A stretch of DNA of 64,000 nucleotides from Pseudomonadales bacterium. GTDB taxonomy: Bacteria; Pseudomonadota; Gammaproteobacteria; Pseudomonadales; Halieaceae. A program made the translations under genes and the position numbers. The DNA is taken from NCBI GenBank assembly GCA_024234855.1, contig JACKNN010000003.1, positions 412,020 to 476,019 of the forward strand. The letters are read 5' to 3'. This document shows, one piece after another, positions 24,780-33,463 of the stretch. The notes beneath the pieces are model-generated. The model worked only from the letters and a program-made list of their open reading frames with translations. It was not told where the DNA came from and did no database searches. Position 1 is the stretch's first letter. Every line of letters starts with the position of its first letter.

Positions 24780-24903
24780 GACAGTGCCGGGCGGGGCGCG
24801 ACCGCCCCGGCCGGGTGGCGGAAAGTCCGGGCGTGTCTGGCGCTGGTAAGTGCTTTCATAACGAGTGCTGGCATGGGCCCGCGCTGGCGCGGACCGGCAT
24901 GGT

Positions 24904-26178
24904 TCAGGCGAGCATCAACTCCGGTGCCTGCAGGCAGCGCCTCAGGGTAACCACGAAGTTGGCCACCGGGTCGCCATCCAGGACGCGATGATCAAACGTG
25001 ATGCTGAGCGGCAGCATAGCGCGCTTCCTGATCTTGCCCTTGTGCACCACCGCACGTTCCATGATCATGCCCGGCTGCACAATGAGCGCCTGCGGCAGGT
25101 TCAACACGGGTGTGGACCAGGAGTACATGGCCTCGCCGCCCATGGCCGCGGTGGGTGACAGGGTGACGGTGCCGCCCTCGGTCTCTCCCGGTACCAGTCG
25201 TCCCTCGCGGGCGCGGGTGGCGAGATCGCGCAGTTCCCTGTCAATCTGTACCAGCCCCTTGCGCTCGGCGTTGCGCAGCACCGGCACGATCAGGCCGCTG
25301 TCCCATTCGCCCTGGCCGGGCAGCGATACGGCGATACCGACGTTGACCTCGTTCCACAGCACGATTTCATCACCGACTATGCCGGCATTGGCAATGGGAA
25401 CCGCCTGGCAGGCCACCGCGATGGCCTTTACCACGAAAGCGTTGACCGAGACCCGGGTGCCATAGGCGTCAGCGTTGGCGACGAAACACTCCCGCGCCTT
25501 CAGCAGGCGGGTGGCGTCCACTTCTGAAAATTGTGACAACTGGGCCGCGGTCTGCAGGCTCTGGGTCATGCGGCGCGCGATCGCGCCGCGCACGCCTTTG
25601 AGCGGCACTGTGCCTTTCACGGTCAGCGTGCCCGGTTCGGACATCTGCGCGATTGCGGCTGTTGCCGGCGCACCGGCTTTCGCCGCCAGTACGTCCCGCT
25701 TGACGATGCGGCCTTGGGGGCCGGTACCCGTGATCGCGGCGAGATCGATGCCCCGGTCCCGGGCCAGTTTGCGCGCCAGCGGGGAGGCTTTGATGCGGCC
25801 GCCGGCGGGTGCGGGCGCTGCCGCCGCCGGGGCGACGGGCATCACAGCGCCGGTGGAGGTCAGTTTGTCATTGAACTGCACGCCGGGCGCCGTGGCTGCA
25901 GCAGCCGTTACCCCACCACCAGTGATCGCGGCATACTCCTCGGCGCTGGCGGCGAACTGGCCGATCACCGACTCCACCGGTACGGTTTCACCCGCGGGTA
26001 CCACAATATGGAACCAGCCGGCCACCGGCGCTTCCACATCGTAGGCAACCTTCTCAGTCTCGACCTGCATCAGCGGGGCGCCGCGCTCAACCTGCTGGCC
26101 CTCGGCCGCCAGCCATTCGACCACGGTGCCCTCGTTCATCCCCATCGCCAGTTTCGGCATCAGGTAATTGGTAGCCAT
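24904..26178 (-). CDS. acoC: Dihydrolipoamide acyltransferase (E2) of acetoin/2-oxoacid dehydrogenase
   Basis: 424 residues in three parts: a lipoyl domain (1-77, lipoyl Lys in VETEKVAYDV), a peripheral subunit-binding domain (about 128-165, ASPLARKLARDRGIDLAAI) and the catalytic domain (about 195-424) with the HRVLDGDPV motif (H-x3-DG). It transfers the acyl group from lipoate to CoA. Standard length for a single-lipoyl E2. Note that in the Aco nomenclature the E2 is AcoC; specificity for acetoin versus a branched or other 2-oxoacid is inferred only from the presence of acoX. Confidence 0.9.
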   Translation of the reverse strand: MATNYLMPKLAMGMNEGTVVEWLAAEGQQVERGAPLMQVETEKVAYDVEAPVAGWFHIVVPAGETVPVESVIGQFAASAEEYAAITGGGVTAAAATAPGVQFNDKLTSTGAVMPVAPAAAAPAPAGGRIKASPLARKLARDRGIDLAAITGTGPQGRIVKRDVLAAKAGAPATAAIAQMSEPGTLTVKGTVPLKGVRGAIARRMTQSLQTAAQLSQFSEVDATRLLKARECFVANADAYGTRVSVNAFVVKAIAVACQAVPIANAGIVGDEIVLWNEVNVGIAVSLPGQGEWDSGLIVPVLRNAERKGLVQIDRELRDLATRAREGRLVPGETEGGTVTLSPTAAMGGEAMYSWSTPVLNLPQALIVQPGMIMERAVVHKGKIRKRAMLPLSITFDHRVLDGDPVANFVVTLRRCLQAPELMLA

Positions 26179-26190
26179 AATCCGGTACTC

Positions 26191-27162
26191 CTAGCGGCAG
26201 ACGTCGCGAACCGCCGCCTCGATGGCGTCGGGATTGGGTGCCACATAGGGCTCCATATGGCCGCCGGGCAGGGGGATGTTGGGAATGGTGACCCGGCGGA
26301 TGGGGGCATCCAGCAGGTCGAAGCCCCTGTCCACGACCTGTGCCGCGATTTCGCTGGCGGTGCTGCGACTCTCCCAGCTCTCGTCCACCACCACCAGGCG
26401 GCCGGTTTTTTCCAGCGATTTGAGGATGGTGTCGATATCCAGCGGTGAGAAAGTGCGGGGGTCGATAATCTCCACGCTGATCTCCCCCGCCAGCTTGTCG
26501 GCGACAATCTGGGCGTTCTTGTACTGGAAGCCGTTGGCGACCAGGGTCACATCGCCGCCCTCGCGCTTCACCTCGGCGACGCCCAGCGGCACCACGTAGG
26601 GCTCCTCCGGCACGGGCCCGCGATCCATCATGGTGCCCAGGTGCCAGATAAAGGCCACCGGGTTGTCGTCGCGGATCGCCGCCGTCATCAGGCCCTTGGC
26701 GTCGTAGGGAGTCGAGGGCATGCACACCTTGATGCCCGGCACCTGGGCGATCATGTTGTGTACCAGCATGGCGTGCTCGTTGCCCAGGCGCATGCCGGCG
26801 CCGCAGGCGCCGGTAATCACCATCGGCAGTGACATCTGGCTGCCATGAATAAAACGGAACTGGGCGGTCTGGGCCAGGATAGGGGAGGCGGCATTGAGGA
26901 AAAAGCCGGCAAACATGAAATCGACGATGGGGCGGAAGCCCTCCATCGCCGCGCCGAAAGCGGTGCCGTACATGCCGATTTCCGCCAGCGGGGTGTCGAC
27001 GATACGGTCGGTGCCGAACTGCTCAACCAGGCCCTTGGTGTGGGGGAAAATGCCGCCGGCAATATCCTGCCCGACCATGAATACGCGCTCGTCGCGCTCC
27101 ATCTCCTGCCGGTAGGCTTCCCTGATGGCTTCTACCAGGGGTAATTCACGTACTTCACTCAC
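26191..27162 (-). CDS. acoB: 2-oxoacid/acetoin dehydrogenase E1 beta subunit
   Basis: 323 residues, transketolase-like pyrimidine-binding domain and C-terminal domain: VFMVGQDIAGG, DTPLAEIGMYGTAFGAAMEG, and the C-terminal VIDPRTFSPLD-type segment (EIIDPRTFSPLDIDTI). It forms the alpha2beta2 thiamine-diphosphate enzyme with the alpha subunit encoded 16 bases upstream. The call as AcoB follows the operon context. Confidence 0.92.
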   Translation of the reverse strand: MSEVRELPLVEAIREAYRQEMERDERVFMVGQDIAGGIFPHTKGLVEQFGTDRIVDTPLAEIGMYGTAFGAAMEGFRPIVDFMFAGFFLNAASPILAQTAQFRFIHGSQMSLPMVITGACGAGMRLGNEHAMLVHNMIAQVPGIKVCMPSTPYDAKGLMTAAIRDDNPVAFIWHLGTMMDRGPVPEEPYVVPLGVAEVKREGGDVTLVANGFQYKNAQIVADKLAGEISVEIIDPRTFSPLDIDTILKSLEKTGRLVVVDESWESRSTASEIAAQVVDRGFDLLDAPIRRVTIPNIPLPGGHMEPYVAPNPDAIEAAVRDVCR

Positions 27163-27178
27163 AGGGACTCTCCTCGAC

Positions 27179-28159
27179 TCAGGCTACGTAGACGCCGGCT
27201 AACAGTTCTTCGATGCTGGGTTGTGCAACGGGGCTCTCGTCGGCGAATTTCTCGATTGCCGCGACTTCCTCCTTCGCCTCTTGGTAAATTTTGTCGATCT
27301 GCTTCCGGGTCAGGACTTTTTCAGCCAGAACCCGGGTGGTCGCCAGTACCACAGGATCGCGCTTTTTCAACTCTTCAAGATAGGCGGCCTCGCGCGGCTC
27401 GGCCCGCGCCAGGTCCGGGGTGCCCACGTCGTGCTCGCGCAGGCGCAGGGTCTTGGCCTCGACAAAGGTCGGGCCCTTGCCGGCGAGGGCGTGCTCGCGG
27501 GCGGCGATCACGGTTTCCGCCACGGCGAATACATCCTGGCCGTCGATCACCACGGCGGGCATGCCGTAACCCTGGGCGAGGCTGGAGATGTCCGGCATGG
27601 GGTGCATATCGGAGATGGTGGAGTGAATCGCCATACCGTTGTTCTCACAGAAGAACACGATGGGCAGCTTCCAGTTCATGGCGAAGAGCATGGCCTCGTG
27701 GGCGCCGCCCTGGCCGTAGGAGCCGTCGCCGGAGGCCATCAGTACCATCTGGTTGCCCTTGCGCTTGCAGGCCCAGCCCCAGCCCACCACCGGGCAGAAG
27801 TGCCAGCCGATGAAGCCCGAGGCGCCGTACATTTTCTTTTCCGGGAAGGACCAGTGGAAACTGGAGCGGCCGCCGCAGCAACCGTCCACCTTGCCCGTGT
27901 GCTCGGCCAGGTAACGGCCCACATCGACACCCCGGCCAGCCGCGTAGCCCAGCCCGTGGGCCCGGTGGTGGGGGTTGAGGATGTCGTTGTCGCCGAGGAA
28001 GGTGCTGGCGCCAACGCCCGCAGCCATGGCGCCGTCGCCGGGGTGATAGAAGCCGATGAGTTTGCCCTGCATGATGCGGTTCATCATCATCTTGTCGAAA
28101 TGATCGGCCCGTACCAGGTTGCGGTACAGCAGCTTCATTTGTTCCTTGCCCAGAGCCAT
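27179..28159 (-). CDS. acoA: 2-oxoacid/acetoin dehydrogenase E1 alpha subunit
   Basis: 326 residues. The thiamine diphosphate motif GDGSYGQGGAHEAML ... CENN is complete (about residues 162-195), and the alpha-subunit block VDGCCGGRSSFHWS is present. It decarboxylates or cleaves the keto substrate on thiamine diphosphate. First gene of the operon; AGGAGG lies six bases before the ATG. The 470 bases upstream carry a candidate sigma-54 promoter. Confidence 0.92.
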   Translation of the reverse strand: MALGKEQMKLLYRNLVRADHFDKMMMNRIMQGKLIGFYHPGDGAMAAGVGASTFLGDNDILNPHHRAHGLGYAAGRGVDVGRYLAEHTGKVDGCCGGRSSFHWSFPEKKMYGASGFIGWHFCPVVGWGWACKRKGNQMVLMASGDGSYGQGGAHEAMLFAMNWKLPIVFFCENNGMAIHSTISDMHPMPDISSLAQGYGMPAVVIDGQDVFAVAETVIAAREHALAGKGPTFVEAKTLRLREHDVGTPDLARAEPREAAYLEELKKRDPVVLATTRVLAEKVLTRKQIDKIYQEAKEEVAAIEKFADESPVAQPSIEELLAGVYVA

Positions 28160-28354
28160 GGGATTCCTCCTGCAGGATGGTGGCCGCCAGCGACTGGCGG
28201 GGATTAGGTTATTGTGCCGGCGCCCGGGCGTGAAACCACTGGCAAGCCGGATTTTGAGTTCGGAGCGCAGGCAGCTTCGCCGGCGATGTGAAGCTGAACT
28301 CGGGCCAGATAACCATCATTTCCGGTCATGCAGTTCACCAGCGCCGGCAAATGC

Positions 28355-28369
28355 GCAATACCTGCGCCA
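28355..28369 (-). promoter_or_regulatory. Candidate sigma-54 (-24/-12) promoter for the aco operon
   Basis: On the minus strand TGGCGC-N5-TTGC, with the invariant GG and GC exactly 10 bases apart. It differs from the consensus TGGCAC in one base. Start of transcription would be near 28343, leaving a 184-base leader to acoA. Aco operons in Pseudomonas, Cupriavidus and Bacillus use sigma-54 with the activator AcoR; no acoR gene is in the window. Confidence 0.45.
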
Positions 28370-28605
28370 CCTGTGCGGGCGCTGTAAGCGCATAGACAGC
28401 CTCGCTGCGCTGCAGGCCTCCACCATGATAGTAGCCCATCGACGATCTGCCACCCTGTCCAGGTCAATGTTTTGCCTGTCATTTGCGCCTGTTTCACTGT
28501 CATCACGGGTCATCCTGGCCCGGGCCGACCCTGTTGTCCCGGCAACGCCAGCCTGCCGGAGGTATCCTGCGGAATCGGTCCGGCGGCGATTCGCCGGTGA
28601 TGGGT

Positions 28606-28611
28606 TACAAT
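28606..28611 (+). promoter_or_regulatory. Candidate -10 box for the dehalogenase gene
   Basis: TACAAT, 5/6 to consensus, 21 bases before the ATG; a -35 box is not recognisable. Confidence 0.3.
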
Positions 28612-28632
28612 AGTCGTCAGTAGGGAGAATAT

Positions 28633-29535
28633 ATGATGAAAGTACTGCGAACCCCGGATTCCCGCTTCCCGGGATTACCTGACTTCCCCTTTGCCGCCCA
28701 CTACCACCAGGTCACTCCCCAGCTGCGCCTGCACTATGTCGACGAGGGGCCCAGGGACGCTCCCCCGGTGTTGATGCTGCACGGCGAGCCCACCTGGTCC
28801 TACCTGTACCGTCATATGATCGGGCCGGTGGCTGATGCCGGGTTGCGCGCCCTGGCCCCTGACCTTATCGGCTTTGGCAAGTCCGACAAGCCCGCCGCCA
28901 GGGGCGACTACAGCTACAGCGGCCAGGTCGCCTGGATCCGCCACTGGATGGAGGCCCTGGACCTGCGCGATATCACCCTGGTGTGCCAGGACTGGGGCTC
29001 GCTGATCGGCCTGCGCCTGGCGGCGGAGTCGCCCGATCGCTTTGCCCGCATCCTGCTCAGCAATGGCGGCCTGCCCACCGGCACCGGAGCGCCGCCAGCG
29101 TTTAAAATCTGGCGCGCTTTCTCGCGTTACAGCCCCTGGTTCCCGATCGGCCGCATTGTGCAGACGGGAACCAGGCGCACTTTGTCCGATGCCGAGGTCG
29201 CGGCCTACGACGCGCCCTTCCCGGACAGCAGCTATAAGGCAGGGCCGCGGGCTTACCCCTCTCTGGTGCCAATGGAACCGGGTATCCCGGATGTGGCCGA
29301 AAACAAGCGGGCCTGGGCAGTGTTTGAGCAGTGGCACAAGCCGTTTATCTGCTGCTTCAGCAACGGTGACCCGATAACCCGGGGTGGGGACGCCCCGTTC
29401 CGCCAAAGGGTTCCCGGCGCGAAAGACCAGCCCGGCGCTACCCTGCGCGGCGGCCATTTTATCCAGGAGGATGATCCGCAAAATTTTGCCCGGCTGGCGA
29501 TCGAGGCCTGCGGCCACAGGGGGGTCCAGTCATGA
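28633..29535 (+). CDS. Haloalkane dehalogenase (HLD-I type)
   Basis: 300 residues, alpha/beta-hydrolase. The N-terminus MMKVLRTPDSRFPGLPDFPF is characteristic of the DhlA/DmbB group. Catalytic set: oxyanion-region HGEPTW (50-55), nucleophile D120 with halide-binding W121 (CQDWGS), acid D246 (NGDPIT) and base H275 (GGHFIQED); W160 in the cap may be the second halide ligand. HLD-I has the acid after strand 7, as seen here. It hydrolyses a carbon-halogen bond to an alcohol; the actual substrate, or another ester or epoxide activity, is open. Coupled to the next gene by a 4-base overlap (ATGA). Confidence 0.88.
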   Translation: MMKVLRTPDSRFPGLPDFPFAAHYHQVTPQLRLHYVDEGPRDAPPVLMLHGEPTWSYLYRHMIGPVADAGLRALAPDLIGFGKSDKPAARGDYSYSGQVAWIRHWMEALDLRDITLVCQDWGSLIGLRLAAESPDRFARILLSNGGLPTGTGAPPAFKIWRAFSRYSPWFPIGRIVQTGTRRTLSDAEVAAYDAPFPDSSYKAGPRAYPSLVPMEPGIPDVAENKRAWAVFEQWHKPFICCFSNGDPITRGGDAPFRQRVPGAKDQPGATLRGGHFIQEDDPQNFARLAIEACGHRGVQS

Positions 29536-30563
29536 AGCAGGTGTGGATCACTGCCAGGGGTGCGCCGGAAACCCTGCAGTTACGCGAGTCCCCCGACCCC
29601 GGGGCGGGTTCCGGTCAGTTGCGTATTCGGGTCGCCTGCGCTGGCATTAACTTCGCCGATATCCAGGCGCGCATGGGCCAATATCCGGATGCCCCGCCCA
29701 TTCCCTGCGTGGTGGGGTATGAGGTCTCCGGTATCGTCGACCAGGTCGGCAGCGGCGTGAGTGGCTTCAGCGAGGGCGACCGGGTGCTGACCTTCACCCG
29801 CTTCGGCGGCTACAGCGATACGGTGGTGGTGGACGCGTCCTGGGCACATAAAGTGCCCGACGGTGTATCCATGGAGGCGGCCGCTGCCTTGCCGGTGAAC
29901 TACGCCACCGCCTGGACCATGCTGATCCGGCTTGGCGCGCTGCAACCCGGGGAGACTGTACTGGTTCACTCCGCTGGCGGCGGCGTCGGTATCGCCGCCC
30001 TGCAAATATGCCAGTGGCGTGGCGCCACGGCCATCGGCACTGCCAGTGTGGGTAAACATGCGCGCTTGCGGGAACTGGGCTATGCGCATTGCATTGACTA
30101 CCGCAGCCAGGATTTTGAACAGGAAGTTAAACGTTACACTGCGGGAAGGGGCGTGGACGTGGTGCTCGATCCCCAGGGTGGCAATTCCTTCCGCAAAAGT
30201 TACCGCTGCCTGGCGCCCCTGGGTCGCCTGTTCATGTTCGGCATGGCCGACAGCGTGCAGGGCGAAAAGCTGAATATTCCTGCTCTGCTGCGGTCACTGG
30301 TGACCACACCCCTGTTCCATCCCCTGTCCCTGCTCAACAATAACCGCGGCGTGTTCGGCACCAATATGGGACGCCTGTTCGACCAGTTTGACCGGCTCAC
30401 CCCCGACATGGTCGAGATTGTGCGGCTGCTGGGGGAAGGTGTGCTGGCACCGGTGGTGGACCAGGTATTTCCCTTCGAGCAGGCCGCGGCCGCCCACCAT
30501 TACCTGCAGGACCGCAGGAACTTCGGCAAGGTGCTGTTGCGGGCCAGGGCGGAGTCCCCATGA
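29532..30563 (+). CDS. Zinc-less MDR oxidoreductase (quinone oxidoreductase/VAT-1-like)
   Basis: 343 residues, medium-chain dehydrogenase fold without catalytic zinc ligands. N-terminal GroES-like domain with GINFADIQARMGQYP, then the nucleotide-binding domain with AGGGVGIAALQI. Long C-terminal segment (about 225-300) with LNNNRGVFGTNMGRL as in VAT-1-type proteins. NADPH-dependent reductase of quinones or enones. ATG overlaps the dehalogenase stop, so they are cotranslated and may share a catabolic route. Confidence 0.87.
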   Translation: MKQVWITARGAPETLQLRESPDPGAGSGQLRIRVACAGINFADIQARMGQYPDAPPIPCVVGYEVSGIVDQVGSGVSGFSEGDRVLTFTRFGGYSDTVVVDASWAHKVPDGVSMEAAAALPVNYATAWTMLIRLGALQPGETVLVHSAGGGVGIAALQICQWRGATAIGTASVGKHARLRELGYAHCIDYRSQDFEQEVKRYTAGRGVDVVLDPQGGNSFRKSYRCLAPLGRLFMFGMADSVQGEKLNIPALLRSLVTTPLFHPLSLLNNNRGVFGTNMGRLFDQFDRLTPDMVEIVRLLGEGVLAPVVDQVFPFEQAAAAHHYLQDRRNFGKVLLRARAESP

Positions 30564-30674
30564 GCAAACCGGCGCGTCGGCAGACGACCTTCGGTCGTGC
30601 CAGGTAATGTCCGGGGCGATGCCCCCGGTAGCCCGCCGTCACTGCGCGTTATCGCAGCTACGGTGCCGGCCGCA

Positions 30675-31374
30675 ATGAGCGAGGTCAGGACCCTGGTGGA
30701 ACCCACCACTCTGGCGGGCTATACCGAGGCCATTACCCGGGCGCTGGAAGCCGCGGGCGCCGATCCCGTGGCAGTCCTGCGACAGGCTCATGTGGCTCGG
30801 GTGCGCAGCAACGACCCGATGCTGCGAATCACTGATTCTGACATCAACGCAATCTATGAACAGGCGGTAGCGGCTACCGGCGATGCCTACTTCGGTCTGC
30901 GGGTTGCCGGATACATCCTGCCCGGTGTTGTTCGAACAGGCGTCACTTGGCCTTCGTTTCGACCTGGTGACCATGCGCCGGCCACTGTCCGGTGCAAGCC
31001 GCGAACTGGCCCAGCACAATGACCGGATAGTGATGAGCTACCTGGCGAAGTTGGACCGGGACGATATCGTAAACCGGGTGCGGGCAGAGATTGTGACTGG
31101 CTTGAGCGGCGGTTCATTCGGTCGTACCGCCATCGCCGCGAGTGTGCATATGAGCGCCAGCACGCTACAGGCAAAACTGTCGCGGGCGGGGATGTCATTC
31201 CAGCAGTTGCTTGATGAAACACGCCATGAACTCGCCCTCGGGTATATCGAGCAGAGCCGGCTGTCGATCACGGAGATTGCCTTCATGCTGGGTTTTTCCG
31301 ATCTCAGCAATTTTATCCGCGCCTTCAAGCGCTGGACAGGGAAGTCACCCACGCGGTTTCGCGATCTGGCGTGA
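30675..31374 (+). pseudogene. AraC-family regulator, internal deletion and frameshift
   Basis: Two frames together read as one AraC protein of the Arabinose_bd type with its middle missing. The first frame (from 30675) gives the N-terminus as far as TGDAYFGLRVAGYI, then runs into unrelated residues and stops at 31022. The other frame gives the end of the ligand domain from LRFDLVTMRRPLSG, a linker and a complete HTH_18 domain ending SPTRFRDLA. Intact relatives have roughly 120-140 residues between these two points. The join is at about 30905-30955. Loss of most of the ligand domain and the frame change make a functional full-length product unlikely; a short DNA-binding protein starting at 30883 cannot be excluded. 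Confidence 0.8.
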
Positions 31375-31526
31375 AATACAATCACCAAAGCGATTTCCGG
31401 GTCGGCAGTCTTGCTTTCAATCCGGATGATCCTCGGCGCCACCGCCTGCTCCGGGTCGCGCACCGTTCCTTGGGCTGGCGGCCTGTGCTAGGGTAGCCCG
31501 CTAAATCGTTCGTTCGGATACGCACA

Positions 31527-32288
31527 ATGACGCAACTCGAAGGTAAGGTCGCCATAGTCACCGGTGCCGCGCGCGGTCTCGGTCGCGCCTATGCGGAGGC
31601 CATGGCGCGGGAGGGCGCTGCCGTTTTCGCCTGTGATATCAACTCCTGTGACGACACCGTGGCGGCGATTGTTGCGGAGGGTGGTCGTGCGGTCGCCGCG
31701 GTGACCGATATCGCCAGCATGCCCAGTTGCACCGCAATGGCCGAGCAGGCGCTGCAGGCTTTCGGGCGGATCGATGTGTTGGTTAACAATGCCGCACTGT
31801 ACGCTGGCCTCAAGGGCGCGCGCTTCGAAAAGCTCGACGAAGCCCAGTGGGACGCAGTGATGAATATCAACGTCAAGGGACTGTGGCAGTGCTGTAAGGC
31901 AGTGGTGCAAGCGATGCGTGATGGCGGTGGCGGCTCGATTATTAATATCTCCTCGCTGGCAGCCGTTTACGGCCTGCCCTATGGCCTCGATTACGTCGCC
32001 TCCAAGGCGGCGGTGATCGGCATGACCCGGGCCATGGCCCGGGAACTGGGCCAGGACAGGATCCGGGTCAATGCGGTGGCGCCCTCGGCGGTGATGACTG
32101 AGGGCACGGAGGATTTTTTCGGTGAGAAACTGGAGAAGGCCAGGAAGGTCATCGCCGCCGGGCAGGTCATCCAGCGCAACCTCGAAACACAGGACCTGAC
32201 CGGGACCATCATTTACCTGGCCTCGGACAACAGCGCCTTCGTCACCGGCCAGACTCACATGGTCGATGGCGGTTCCTGGTTCCTGTAG
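31527..32288 (+). CDS. Short-chain dehydrogenase/reductase
   Basis: 253 residues, classical SDR of the FabG/cyclohexanol dehydrogenase type: TGAARGLG (12-19), NNAA, S143, Y156-x3-K160 and C-terminal MVDGGSWF. An acidic residue at the end of strand 2 (CDIN) indicates NAD preference. It is followed 8 bases later by an acyl-CoA dehydrogenase gene, so it likely oxidises a hydroxy intermediate in the same pathway. The 152 bases upstream of it follow the AraC remnant. Confidence 0.88.
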   Translation: MTQLEGKVAIVTGAARGLGRAYAEAMAREGAAVFACDINSCDDTVAAIVAEGGRAVAAVTDIASMPSCTAMAEQALQAFGRIDVLVNNAALYAGLKGARFEKLDEAQWDAVMNINVKGLWQCCKAVVQAMRDGGGGSIINISSLAAVYGLPYGLDYVASKAAVIGMTRAMARELGQDRIRVNAVAPSAVMTEGTEDFFGEKLEKARKVIAAGQVIQRNLETQDLTGTIIYLASDNSAFVTGQTHMVDGGSWFL

Positions 32289-32296
32289 GCAAATCC

Positions 32297-33454
32297 GTGG
32301 CTATCGAGTTGGACTTCCCGGATATTCGCGCGGCGGTGGCGCGATTGTGCGCCGGCTACGGGGGGGGCTACTGGCGCGCGCTGGACGCCGGGCGGCACTA
32401 CCCCACAGAGTTTGTCAGGGCGCTGACCGCGGCGGGCTATTTGTCGGTACTGATCCCCGAGGAATACGGTGGCAGCGGCCTGCCGCTCGGGGCCGCCTGC
32501 GCGGTGCTGGAAGAAATTCACCGCAGTGGCGGCAACGGCGGCGCCTGCCACGCCCAGATGTACACCATGGGCACCCTGCTGAGACACGGCAGCGATGAAC
32601 AGAAACAGCGCTTTCTGCCGGATATCGCCGCCGGCAGGCTGCGGCTGCAGGCCTTCGGTGTAACCGAGCCCACCAGTGGCACCGATACCTCCCGCATTCG
32701 CACCACGGCCGTGCGCGACGGGGATGATTTCGTGGTGAACGGCCAGAAAGTATTTATCTCCCGCACGGAACATTCCGACCTGATGGTGCTGCTGGTGCGC
32801 ACGGCCCCGCGCGCCGATAGCGGTCGCCCCACGGACGGCATGTCGGTGCTGCTGGTGGATATGCGCGAGGCGCTCGGCAACGGGCTGACCATCAGGCCGA
32901 TAGACACCATGATGAACCACGCCACCACGGAACTGTATTTTGATAATTTGCGGGTGCCTGGCGCCAACCTTATCGGCCGCGAAGGGCAGGGTTTCAACTG
33001 TATCCTCGATGGCATGAATGCCGAGCGTATCCTGATCGCCGCCGAGTGCATCGGCGATGCCCGCTGGTTTACCGCGAAATCGTCCACCTACGCCAGCGAG
33101 CGGGAGGTCTTTGGCCGACCCATAGGTGCCAACCAGGGGGTGCAGTTTCCCATTGCCAGGGCGCACATCCAGACCGAGGCGGCGGCGCTGATGGTCAGGC
33201 AGGCGGCCGACCTGTACGATGCCGGCAAGCCCGCCGGGGCCGAGGCCAATATGGCCAAATTGCTGGCATCGGAAGCGTCCTGGGCCGCGGCGGAGGCCTG
33301 CATCCAGACCCACGGCGGGTACGGCTTCGCCGCCGAGTACGACGTGGAGCGCAAGTTCCGCGAGACCCGCCTGTACCAGGTGGCGCCCATCTCCACCAAC
33401 CTGATCCTGTCTTTTGTCGCGACCCGGGAACTCGGGTTGCCCAAATCTTTCTGA
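32297..33454 (+). CDS. Acyl-CoA dehydrogenase
   Basis: 385 residues with GTG start. FAD enzyme with all three ACAD parts: N-terminal helical, middle beta (AFGVTEPTSGTDTSRI) and C-terminal helical (QTHGGYGFAAEYDVERKFRETRLYQVAPIS). The last block closely matches the short-chain and broad ACAD signature. It introduces an alpha-beta double bond into an acyl-CoA. Same operon as the SDR; a truncated dehydratase stub follows 9 bases later. Confidence 0.92.
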   Translation: MAIELDFPDIRAAVARLCAGYGGGYWRALDAGRHYPTEFVRALTAAGYLSVLIPEEYGGSGLPLGAACAVLEEIHRSGGNGGACHAQMYTMGTLLRHGSDEQKQRFLPDIAAGRLRLQAFGVTEPTSGTDTSRIRTTAVRDGDDFVVNGQKVFISRTEHSDLMVLLVRTAPRADSGRPTDGMSVLLVDMREALGNGLTIRPIDTMMNHATTELYFDNLRVPGANLIGREGQGFNCILDGMNAERILIAAECIGDARWFTAKSSTYASEREVFGRPIGANQGVQFPIARAHIQTEAAALMVRQAADLYDAGKPAGAEANMAKLLASEASWAAAEACIQTHGGYGFAAEYDVERKFRETRLYQVAPISTNLILSFVATRELGLPKSF

Positions 33455-33463
33455 GGCGCCGCT

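Larger units (their letters stand above)
28160..28632. other. Divergent intergenic region, aco operon / haloalkane dehalogenase
   Basis: 473 bases without a convincing gene. Minus-strand side: a GG-N10-GC sigma-54-type element at 28355-28369, and 90-130 bases upstream of it several copies of CCTGT (28454, 28475, 28488) plus ACTGT (28496) that could be activator sites. Plus-strand side: TACAAT at 28606-28611 and ribosome site GGAG just before the ATG at 28633. A 100-codon minus-strand open frame here (28204-28506) shows no family pattern and is not called. Confidence 0.6.

Noticed and set aside
22473..24950. An 825-codon plus-strand frame across lpdA and acoX
   Set aside because: It runs antisense to two well-supported genes and has no recognisable family motif.
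28204..28506. A 100-codon minus-strand frame in the aco upstream region
   Set aside because: No family pattern, and it contains the candidate sigma-54 promoter.
30560..30607. A 15-codon frame overlapping the MDR stop (ATGA)
   Set aside because: Too short, no similarity to any leader peptide, and leads into the AraC remnant region.
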